This document shows positions 37,401-49,400 of a stretch of 64,000 bases of DNA, one piece after another. Under the pieces are notes generated by a model. It was not told where the DNA came from and did not search any database. It worked only from the letters and a program-made list of their open reading frames with translations. Each line of letters starts with the position of its first letter. Within the stretch, counting starts at the first letter, position 1. The stretch is taken from NCBI GenBank assembly GCA_009741485.1, contig CM019236.1:62111100-62175099 (forward strand), read 5' to 3'. This stretch comes from Malurus cyaneus samueli. Lineage: Eukaryota > Chordata > Aves > Passeriformes > Maluridae. Both the position numbers and the translations under genes were made by a program.

Positions 37401-40400
37401 TGTTCCTTTCTGTGGCCAACCAAGTAGTCATGGCATCTTTTCTCATAAGACACATCACTTCTTGAAAAAAGGACTCCCATAACTTAATCTGCATCATTCT
37501 TGCTTTGTTTTGTCCTGAAGAAATGGGGTAGTAGCATTTAAATGTCCCAGTAAGTACTGATGGGTGGTGGTGTGGCATATACACCAGTAAATTGGTTTCT
37601 GTCTCCAGAAGAGAGATTGCAGGTTTCTGGTTGCAGTTAAAGTACTGCTGGTGTTACCCTTCAGCAAGCTCTGTCAAAAACAATGTTTCATGTCTTTTTT
37701 GGCACTTAAAATCAAAACTGTGTATCAGGAGCATGAGAATCGTGTCTCAGCATATCTCTATCAAAGTTGTTTCTTCCCCACAGCTAGCTCAAATTTAGTC
37801 TGATCAGTACAGTATCTCCTTTTATTTATAACTCTGGTTTTTGTAGTGCTGCAAAATGGGAGCCTTGTTTTTTTTTTTGCTTTTTTTTTTTTTTTGCTTT
37901 TTTCTGTACACTGCACAATTATGTTTGACAGCATGTATCATTATATAAGATGACAAGATACAGAAAGTGATGAGTTCTAGCAGCTAGAAAAGTCACAGCT
38001 TTATTCTGGTAACTGAATAAATGGTATACTAGCTCTTCTCATTCTTCATCAAGAAGTCAGTGATTTCGCAGTCTGGATGGCACTGATTTGTTCAGTAAGT
38101 GCCTGTCCAAGGTTTCAAATTGTCTGTCTGGTTTTAGCATGTATCCAGTTCTTATGGTTAGGCATGGTACATTGATGTGTGGTTCAGTTGACAGCAGAGA
38201 GAACAAACAGTAACACTAATATTTTGAGTCCTCATTTTCATATTCAGGGTGTCTTGGTTTGAAAGACAGGTGTTTGCCAACGAAGGTAGTGACCCCCTTG
38301 GAGGTGGATATGACCCCCCTTCCCTCGAATTATTATAGCTTTGAAAAAAAATTATGGGCTTTCAGGCAAGAACATGGGTAAAGGGATAACAGTTTTACTA
38401 ATATATACAAAAGGTGAAACAAGTAACAATAACAAAGCAACACCAGCCAGTCCCAAACCCATGAAGCCTTACAGAACACCCTCCCCTTTGGTGCAGTTAC
38501 AGTCCCAGTCAGCAGGGGCGCTGTTGGCTCCGGCCAGGCAGGGCGGGTGCAATGATTCCCCGCGCTGCAGGGGGCTGTGGCCGGGCTCCCGGCTGCTCAG
38601 ATCTCCCGTGTATGGCAATGGTGGACCAAAAATGGCAGAGTGGATGAGAAAAGTTTCTCTGCAAACAGTGGAAACGCCGATCTCGTGTCCTCTGGACAGC
38701 AAGAAACCCAGGTGGCAAAGAGGAGCAGAATCCTGTGGCTGCGAAACAGGATGGAGCAGCTCACCCCTGAAGCTGGAATCTCAGGGGTCCCGGCAAGGCA
38801 CAGGGGAGAAATCACAGTGCAGCAAACAGGACCCAAGACAGAGATGCTGAACTCTGCCAGAAAGGGCAGGCCAGCTCTCCCCTGCAGGAGCGGCCTCTCC
38901 CTCTCTGACCAAGCAGGCAGGAAGTGAAGTACCCCCCCCACCACACCCACATACACCCCCTCTCAGTGCTTAGCAAGATCTTTTAGGTGGGGCATAGGTC
39001 TTATTGCCTTTACTAATCGCCCAGCCATCAAAAGGATGACCTGGCAATCAGTGTATCCCAGCAACAAAATGGGAAAGAAAAATTCCCCAAGAAAGGAAAC
39101 TAAAGGAGAAATCTTAACCCATAACACAGGGTAAACCTCGGTGAGGAGGGTATTACAGTTAAGCTTCTCTTTGACTGTTGTCAGAATGTTTGGAGATTAC
39201 TTGCCCTGCTGAAACCTCATTTGTAGTTTGGAACTTCCCTCCCTAATCACAACCCAAACGTGACTTCACATGGAGCACTTACTCTGGATATTCTGAAGAA
39301 AGGAGGCATTTATGTGATTGCATGATCGCTGCACACACCCCTTGTCACACTAAAGAATATGCCATTTAAAACAAGTTGCAAATGTGGCAGCAGAAAGTGA
39401 GGAATGAAGGCAGAAAAACTGAGAAAAAGGTTAGGATGAAACTGTCCAACCCAGTCTCATGTATGCAAAACAAGGATACAGCTTTCTGCCTGCTGCTGCT
39501 GCACAGGGTTATGACTACATTTTATGGGAAAAAAAGGAGAAGTGGATGACCCAAGAGAAATTTCTGCCCTGCTGACTTTTCATAAAGGATACAGAACTGA
39601 TGGCTTTTGCCCTCTTCATTAAAAAAAACACTTGCATGGGCCAAAAGTTTTTTGTTGTTTCAAAGTGTGATTGTCCTAGAATTTTCAGGACATTGACTGC
39701 AAAGGTCGAAGGTTGCAAATGACTTCTCTTTCTGTAGCCGTATAGAACACCTGAAATCCCAGAATGACTTGCTGACAATAACACTGGAGGAATGCAAGAG
39801 CAACGCGGAGAGGATGAGCATGCTTGTGGGGAAGTACGAGTCCAATGCCACAGCCCTCAGGCTGGCTCTGCAGTACAGGTAGGCACCTACACAAGTGCCT
39901 CAGCCAGAAAGAGGGAGGTGGGGGAGACTGGATAGAAATGCTGAAGAGTGAAGTTCTGGGTATGGCCATTGTAATATTGTTTATTTCTTGTGTCTTCTCT
40001 TTGGTTAAATTGTTTGGCAAACTACCCAGCTGAAGTTATTGACATGGTGTATTTCAGCTTTAGTTGACCAGCATGTGACAGGAATATAGAGTTTTATCTC
40101 TTCAGTCTTAAACACTGAATTAACATTTGAGTTAAGCTCAGACTGTCTTGCTGAATCCAATTTTAAAATACACTTTCTCTGTACCTTTCCCAAGACCGGT
40201 GGACCAGAGGGTGCTATGCTTCACAAAACTCAAAGTCAGGATGACTGTATTGCATCAGTTGGAATTTGGGATTAATGGCTTGGTATTTGGTAATAAGTGT
40301 CTAAATTTGCTTCAAACCGTTTGTGAAAATTTGGTGTCACTTAACACCTTCAACTGCAACTAATTTGACACAGGCAGGTGACGAACTGTGTGCCTTTTAA

Positions 40401-43400
40401 AGAATGTGTTCTTTTACTATCAGCCTTCAACAAATTGCAAGGAAGTGTAAATTGTTAATATTATATTTATAGGTATTTTCAAAAACATTAAAATGCAGCA
40501 GGCAATGTTGGACTCAAATATAATTGGAAGCTATTGCTAAGGAGGAGCGTCTTACAGCCAGGACAGAGCAAGAAGTATTTTTCTTTCATCTTCTTTTCTT
40601 CTTGCAACACTTTGTATAGTACAATTGTATTATAGAGTATAGAGTACTGTATTTTGTATTGTGAGAATGTCTGGGAAAAGTTTCTCAAAGGGATCATTTT
40701 GACCATAGCTTGTATTGTCAGCTGTTTAAAACATGCTTCTGGAGCTTGATTTATTCCAGGTCATTCTCTTCTAATTTGGTTACAGTAGTAGAGGCCAACC
40801 TGACACCTTGATAAGAAGGGGGAGATTGTTGAATGCTTGTGATAGAAGTTATGTGTATTATGTTATTTAATATCCATGCTGCTAGAGAAGTAGTAGAGAA
40901 CCATTCAGTTAATCAGCTACCTCTTTTTATGTTGTTGCTATTGCAGGTATTGTACCCCTTTAAATTGCAATTAATATTTTGTGTGGTTTTTGTTTTCCCT
41001 TTCAGTGAACAGTGCATAGAAGCATATGAGCTGCTGTTGGCATTGGCAGAAAGTGAGCAGAGTCTCATTCTTGGGCAATTCAGAGCTGCAGGTGTTGGTT
41101 CTGTTGGTAAGATGTCAATGAATCACTTAATTAAATGTTTTTTCAGCCTGTCAATTAGCATTAGAATTGGTTGTAATGATGAATCATGTCATGACTCATT
41201 ACTTAAGAATGCTCTCCAGTCTTTCCTTATTTTTAACTATTTAAATTTTTTTACACACCCCAGAAATAGGAAGAAAATACAAGAGAAAATTTAAATTCAT
41301 CTGTGTATCTTTTCTTGAGAAGATGGCTATTCTGGCAGGGGTGTAGGCATGCAACTGTACAGAGGGGAATAATTGAACAATACTTGTGAGCACAGGTGGC
41401 TTAGAGCCATACAGCTGTAATAGTTGCAGTCCAGATTCAGTAAGACTGACTCCCCAAAAACTGAGTATAATTTATGAAGAACTGGGATTAAAACAATACA
41501 AAGGTAGCACTGAGTAACTACAAATAAAAAGCTTTAAAAGGCTGTAATTTTTCATCCCATGTTTTACCTTTGCTCTGAGATTTTCAAATACTTTATCTTC
41601 TGTTTAGCCTGTATGTTCTGAATTTTTCTTATTTTGTGATCAGTTAATCCTGTAGCTAGGTGGTGTTTTTTAATATGCTGCCTGCTAAGTAATGGAACAA
41701 GCCACTATCATAGATCAGTACAGTTCAGAAATGTGGAGCTTGACATTGCTGCTGGCTCTGTTCTTCTGGTGAAAAAAGGTTTTTGCACAATCAAATTCCA
41801 GCGTTGATAGTCCTGTTCCTTTTATTGATAGGATAACACAGCCACAGTAATCTTCAAGCAGAAAGAAGGGAAACCCTTCAGAGGGATAATAACTCTTCAT
41901 GCTGTGCTGAGGCATAGCAAGTGCCTGGTGTATTAGGAGCACTGGCTTCTCAGTAGAGGGGATGTCTGGGATTTTCTTCCATCTTACTCCCAAATGCTCT
42001 TCATTCCTTTCCACAATGTGCTAGGCAGCTTTTGCCAGCTGGCAGTGAGTAGCAAAAGTGAATTTAGGCTTTTATTTTCTACTCTCGTAGGTGGGAGAAA
42101 GAAATCTTAGAAGGGAGAAATACTTTGGGTTTGAGTAGGGTTTCATCTGACATGCATTTTACGGAAAAGACTGTAGTTAAATTTTTTACGTAGGTGTCTG
42201 TCTACAGCTCTTTAATTATTGTATTATCAGTTACATCCTTGAGATAGAAATAGTGCAGAATTTCCCATTACACAGCACAGCATGGAGGAAGTTATGTATG
42301 GTTTATGTACTTCACCATGAAATTTGATTAACACACCTAGATAAAATAAGAGATTTTTGGTTTGAAGATCAGTCAAGCTTTGTATCAACATCTGTGAGTG
42401 GAAAATTCATGGGAGTTGCATCACTTAAAGCTGAACATATCCAGCTTCTCTTAACAGAACATCCACCCTATTTCTTCCTCATTAATATTACTTCTAGTGA
42501 ATGCACTTCACTCAGCAAGTGTGAAGTATAGATAATTGACTTGAATGAGGATTAAATGAAAACCCAACACAGAGCAAGCTGTTGGTTTTGCTAAAGTATT
42601 AATATATTGTAGCTTTTTATACAAATACATTAGTAGATATTTTCTGTAGTTAATAACATGTCTGAATTTAGTGACTTGGCTGCAGCTGGAAGACTGTATA
42701 GTAGTGGCAGTGGTGGTTTCAGTCCTGCTTGTCCTGAAACCTACCAGCAACCCAGGTGCTGTATAAATAATAAAAATTATAACAGTTTAATAAATACCAG
42801 TGCTAGTTTTCTTTTGACTTAGCATGCATGACTGTAAACTGTGAAAGGCTGCTTCTGAGCAGCAGGGCAATTCTTCGGTCTGGTTCTGGCAAACCATCAG
42901 GCTTGAGATCAAGGTGCTTGTGAGAAGAAGCTCTGGAAATTACAACACTGTAAAACCACACTGCACTGATTGGAGTAAGAGCTGTATTCAGTCTGAGGCT
43001 TTTCCAGTATGTTCATAGTTTGAGTATCCAAACCTAATGTTAATGCAGAATGCACACCATTACAAACAGACAAGCTAAAATCATACATCACTTAAGGCAT
43101 GGTGCCTGGAGCCGCAAATACCTAGAGCCTGTGACTTGGAGAGGAGTTCTGGCAGTATCCCAGTTACCACTGATGCTCACACAGAAATGAAGTTGCTCTT
43201 ACATCACAGATGGGTAATTTATTGTCATTGTCTTGGTATAAACTGAAAGCAAGTAGAAGGATCTCTACTCTTGCCTTAATTTCTTTCTGAAACATTGTTT
43301 ACTTGAAAACTAGGGGACCAGATGAGTGATGAAAATGTCACACAGATGCTTAAGAGGGCTCATGACTGCAGGAAGACAGCTGAGAATGCAGCAAAAGCCT

Positions 43401-46400
43401 TGCTGATGAAACTGGATGGGAGCTGTGGGGGAGCCTATGCAGTCACAGGCTGTAGCGTGCAGCCCTGGGAAAGCCTTTCCTCCAACAGCCACACCAGGTA
43501 ACTGCAATTCTTTTGCTCCCCTAATCTCCTAATCTTTGATTTCAGACCAAAAGTTATATTCTATTGTATTTGCTGAGCTACCTCCCCTCACCTCAGTCTT
43601 CTGACTTCTGTTCTTTGGCTTATAAGTTGCCATGCCTCAGTGGTCTAATTATCTTTGGACTTTGATCAACTCCAGCCAAGAAGAGTTTTGTATGAATTTG
43701 TTGCAAATCAGTGACTCAGAACTTTGATCTTTGTCATAAAAGACAAAGCTACTACATTTGTTTTACTACAGTGATTTTCTTGCTCAAACCATGTACATGT
43801 TACTCACATCTATTGTATGCAGCCAGCATGGATGTGCAGAGAACCAGAGATCTGAAATAGCCTTTCTCTGGCATTTTGGATTTCTCAAGAATTGCTTCCT
43901 AAATGTTGCAGATCTAGCTATTCTGTTTCAAACCATTTCTTCTCTCTTCTCCTTACCCTTTGCCCCTCTCCTTCCCATCCTGCTCTTTTCACTCATGGAG
44001 TGGAATAGAGTGCATTCTTTCAGGCAGGGTTGGATTTTCCAGGTTTTTTTAAGAATTATAAAAATTGAAACTTGGATGAGTTATTATTGCAGAAGTGTTC
44101 CAGTTCAAATATATCTGCCAACAGCTTCATTTTGAGATTTTGCCTGCCTGTGGTGTAATTGTACTCTGCGCTGAATATGTGTGCTTGTGTATGGATACAA
44201 ATTTGGCAAGTGTCCTGGATAAATATAGATGAACATTTTTCTCTTTAAGAGTTATTTTGGTTTCTCAGATTTGCTCTAAAACTTCATTTTAATTCCATTT
44301 TGGAGCCAGTTCTTTATTCAAATGCTGTCATTTTTTTGACACTTCAGAAGTTTATTCTAGTACTGTATCATTTCCTTTTCTTGCTGATGACTCCTCCAAA
44401 GGATCTTTTTTCCTGCCATATGACTGGCATGGAATAGCTAAAAAGTGATCAAAAAGGTAATCTGAGGCAACAGGGTCCTAATGTGCAGTGAATTTTAATG
44501 TTTTATTCTGAGAAGTTTTCTGGTGCAGTCTCTGTCCAATAAAGCTGTGTCTTTATATAGACATAAAGCACCTGTGCAAGTACCACAGTGATCGCATGAT
44601 CACACCTTGTACCAAAACCTCTTGCTAGCCTTGGAAAGAAGTTAAACAAAGCTGTTTCAAGCACTTGGCTTGCCATGTCTCAGGCCATATCTACACCTGT
44701 ATGTGAACATGTTGTCTGTGTCTACATGTAGTAACATTTCTACCTAAGCCAGGCTTGTTTTCCATTCTGTTGTTTGAAAGGGTAATTTTCTGTTGTTTAT
44801 AACTACCTCAGTGTTTTTCTCCCATGTGAGATCTGTGGCATGCAGTCAAGGCATAGTAATTTTTTTTTTTCTTGAAAACGATTCAGGTAGTTTCCAGTAC
44901 TGGCAGGGCGGGGAGAGGGTTTGTTCCTGTTTTAGTGTTTGTTTTCCTAGCCTTTCACTGAAGGGGTTTGGTAGGAATATAGTCTCTACAGCTGTCTTTA
45001 ACAGAATTTTTGGAAGGATAAGAGAGGAAGGGTAATAGTCTCTGTTTGTGTCAGTGTTCATTGTTTACCATGAACATTTGGTGGTCAGCTGGACCTGTGT
45101 GTATTTGTCCGTGTAAGGTGCTGGCTCAGTAGTTAAGTTTCAGCAGAGTATGTTTAAAGTGGCATAGGATTTAAAATTTCATCAGATAAACTACATCCTG
45201 AATGTGAAAATGCAAATGTAAATGTTCTTATGTGAGACATGCTTTAGCTTGAACCATTTTTCTGGCATGGAGCAACACATTGTGCTGAGTAAGAAAACAT
45301 TTACTATTTCATATATATGGAACACAGGAGATAAAAGCTCTTGTCAGTCACCCACAGGGTACACAGCAAGTCAGGAATTTGTGACATGCACCCTGATCTG
45401 ATTGTCGCTCACACATTGTTGTCCTTCCCCTCTCCCCCATGTCCAAAGTAATTTATCTTTGCCTAAGTGTACATACAAATTAAAATATTTTTGAAACTTC
45501 AGCTTCTCCAGAAAATATAAATCTTCTCTCCTGCTGTTGTATTCGAGTGACATGTGGTTAGAGATTTTTTCAGGTTTTTTCTTCCTATCAAGCCTGTCTC
45601 AAAAGAGAGGCCTCCTCTCTTCAGCTCATGACATTGTGCCAGCCCACTGATGGAGAACCTATGTTGGCTCAAAAGGCACACCCTTTCCTATATTTATATC
45701 ACAGAACCACAGAATGATCAAGTTTGGAAGAGACTTTCAATCCAACCATCACCCCAGCACCACCATAACCCCCCTAAACGTTATCCCCAAGTGCCATAAT
45801 ACACCCTGCATGCTTCCAGAGATGGCGATTTCTCCGAATCCCTGGGCAACTTATTCCAGTGCCTGACCACTCTGTACGTGAAATTTTTTTTCTTGTATCC
45901 AATCCGAACCTCCCCTTGGACAATTTAAGGTCATTTCCTCTCACCTTCAGTCAGTGCTGTTGTGAATGACCCACCACTTGGGATCACTATGAAAATATTT
46001 CTACATATGTGTTTGAAACATACTTGAATTGGCAAAACTGATGTTTTTTGCCTTAGATGTTTTAGTTTTGGAGGCTTTTAGTTGCAAATATGTATTGCTA
46101 CCTTTCCCCTTTAAACTAAATGAATAAAGCAGTAGCAGGATGGTAAAAACTATGCTTTACTGAGACTTGTGACAAATGACTACAAGTTCTCCTTGTTTGA
46201 AATCCGGTAGAATATGGATTTACATTGGAATTGTTGACCCGTCTTGGGCTTTGAAATTCCAAATGAGATTCTGAATGTCAAATTGCTGAACATGTTACTG
46301 AGAGTAAATGCTTGTTGAGCCATTAGTGACAAGTGGTTAAAGACTGTGAAGGCAGCAACGAAAGAAATATGAAATCATGAAGAGCATGTAATTCATTGAC

Positions 46401-49400
46401 TGTCAACATCAACCCAAGAGATTGCAAAAGTTTTAAAAAAAAAATGGTTTGCAATGTAGTTGGAAGTCGTAATTATTTTAAATGGACAGAAGCTAAGTAA
46501 AGAACGTACACTGCCAACAAGTTTGACTGATTGCACTTGGGAAGACACAAGAAGCCCAGTTGTAACACTGACTGAAAATGGTGCATTTTGTTCCCTGCTG
46601 TGCTAGTAAGCTCAGCCTTACATCTGGATTCATGGGGGGGAGAGATCTGGTCACACATGCAAAGGCAGTTCTTGGCAGTATTATGCAGTGTCACAAAATA
46701 TCTTAACTCAGTCAACTGTAGGAATATATCTGTTATCAGAACCATCTCAGGTTTTAGATAAGTTGGTGACAGACAAGATTATCTCGGCTGAGGCATGCAA
46801 ATAAGTTATTTAGAAACATCCAAAGAGATATCTCAGTGTTGTCTATGTAACACTTCGTTGCTGGACTGAAGCAGTCTCAGAAGGAAGCAGGGCAGTTTAC
46901 CAAGGGCTCTAATTTTAGCTGTTGCTTGTCCTTTGCCCAGTTGGGGTTTTTTTTTAAGTTTCCCAGGAAGTTACTACTTCTTGGAATTGTGCTGTTGCAG
47001 ATCTCAAGCCACAACATTGAGGTAGAAAGCAGCTGTTTGGGCTTTGTATACTGTGGATCAAGTGCATTCTTTAAAGCATTAGGTTGTGTGCAGGTATTCA
47101 AGCAAGTTTGTGGATTCAGTTCTGACAGTGTTAATCTCAGTTCTACCAAATGTATTATCTGCACAATTGCTGAATTGCAGGTTTTTGTATTTATTGGCTT
47201 GATTTTTAATACATAAAATAATGGTTTTATGGAAACATTTTTGTAGTGTGCAGAAACTACTCACAGAGAAGCACTGCTGAAAGCCTCCTTTATGACCATC
47301 CTCTGCATTTTGCGCACACACACATATGCCAGCAAATAAGATTGCACAATACCAGCCTACATCTTTTCCACAAATTGTATATGAAAATTAATTTGACATC
47401 ATCCAGGCATGACATCATTGTAAAAGACTTGAGGGATGAAGCAAGTGTGAAGAACATTTTTCTCTGCTTGTTCTGATACAGCATCAGTGAGAATGAGCGG
47501 ATTGATGTTGTATTCCCTCCAGCTGTGATGAAACTTGGATCCTTTCTCTTTCCTTACCTAAACACTTGAGAAATGAGAAACGGCACATCTTTTGCAACAG
47601 TTTCCTGTGATTTTTGGGTGGATGTATTTTACTATAAATGTTTTCCTTTGTCGCAATTGCCGTTCAGAAGGAAAGGCAGTACCAGAAATTCAGGATGAAG
47701 TGCTCATCAGCTGACAAACCCTTAAAGAGAGCAGCAGTGGACCAGCACTGTGGCTGTGGAGGGCTGTTGGTGGCACTTTCGGGGCAACACACCCTGGCAG
47801 AGTTGCTATGAGAAATCAGAAACACTGTAGTGTTGTTTCTGTTCCTTCTACCCCACTGCTTCCAGTCTTCTGGGTGGGACTACGCAGTGCAGGGGGAGTG
47901 TGAAGGTTCTTGTCCTTTCGTGTGCTGGCTGAGACACAAGTTCCTTGCTGAGCTCCCCTCATCTTTAAAAAAAAAAGGAAAACGAGAGAGGAGCGCTTGC
48001 TAGCAAGGTGCAGACGCAACCGCGACAGGCAGGGCAGCAGCCGGAGTCAAGTAGCGCGAGTATCACTGGCAGCAGCCCGACTGCCTCCTCGTTTGCCTGC
48101 ACTCCCTGAAATTTTGTGCATAGCTGTGGCCTTTAAGGCAAATCTGTGTGCACGGAGAGTCCAGCTCAACTACATAAACTCTGTTTTTGGCAGTCATTTG
48201 CAGCAGAGGGCTGGTTCTTTCCTTGCGAGCAAAAACTCAGATGATGTTTTGTGCCCCAGATTTGAAGACTTCAAAGCTATCTTCCTCCAACAACAGCTTT
48301 TACATTTAATCAGCAAAAATTCTGCAATTATAGTCTTTAGGTGCGGAGCAAACTTGCAACATGGCTTCTGAATTAAATGTTTTTTACCTTGTCTATATTC
48401 ATTATTTTTATATAAATATCTACTTGTGAGATACCTTTAGGCTCAGTAAAGCAAGATTTATTTAGTGTTTCAGATTTTCTAATGAAGAAATAATAGGAAC
48501 AAAAATTTCTTTCAGCCTTAGAGGGTTTTTATGTATGTGAGTTCTGAGTGTCCTTAAGTTCATTGCAGATAGAAATGGATAAAAACAAAAGCAAAGACAA
48601 ATTTACAGTTGTGTCGACTATGGTAGGCACCTCTTACCCCCAGAAAGGAGGAATAATACAAATTAGAAACTGTAGTAAAGAGCTGTAATACAATATTTTG
48701 GAGGGGAAGGTTTTGAGAAATCTTTGTAGACTGCCAATTCTCTGTCTTCCAGGCTGTGCTTGGTATTCACGGGAAGGTGGGCATTATTGAGACTTGAAAT
48801 CAATGCAGCTTAGCTGAAGTAGAACAAAAGAAAGAGAAAAATGGAGCCTGTCTTGATAGGCTTCCCATTTTGCACATGCATAATATTTTAGGACATCATC
48901 CTGGCTCTCACAGCATCTAGCGGGTGGGACATTTTTTCCTCAATACAGAAACATTGAACAGCAGTGCATTTGATACAGAAAGTGATTTATTCCCCTGCTG
49001 ATAACTGAGATCATCTAGCATTCCAGACAGGCACAGTTAATGGATGACTTATCCCTCACCCAGCAGCTGATTACAGGACCTCAGGAGACAGCAGGCAGCT
49101 TTGAGTGAGGCTATAGAAACAACATGGCATTTTATTTTCCTTTTAGTGTTATTGCAACTATATTCAGCCCTGGAATGCTACAGCTGTGTCAGTCTGGGCC
49201 CCCTGCAGCACTGGCATGCGTGGAGGTGGTAGGCAGCACTGAGCCCCCCTTGCACTAAAAACATTATTACCCCTTTCTGCAGTCTCTGTGTAAACACTTG
49301 TGGGGCGGAGTAATGGGCCTTCATTTGTTCAGAAAGTCCACCAAGACTTTTATTAAGACTCTTTGTTAGAATTCCTGCTACTCTAGGGTCAGTTTAAACC

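Larger units (their letters stand above)
37174..39737 (+). other. MCC intron with a solo LTR
   Basis: 2.6 kb of intron. It holds a T-rich tract (37868-37913) and the solo LTR with target-site duplication (38245-39131). The LTR begins about 1.1 kb after the upstream exon and ends about 0.6 kb before the next exon. Open frames at 38341-38956 fall inside the LTR. Confidence 0.9.

Noticed and set aside
38341..38956. Open frames of 116-169 codons on both strands
   Set aside because: They lie entirely inside the 877-bp LTR, overlap each other on both strands and arise from its GC-rich composition. No retroviral or host protein similarity is visible.
43758..44135. 125-residue hydrophobic open frame
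   Set aside because: It starts on TTG and is rich in Phe/Leu from T-rich intron sequence, a common artefact.
47997..48371. 124-residue open frame across the CpG-dense patch
   Set aside because: It begins with TTG and contains no ATG near its start, so it has no usual vertebrate start codon, and it resembles no known protein. The CpG density is reported instead.
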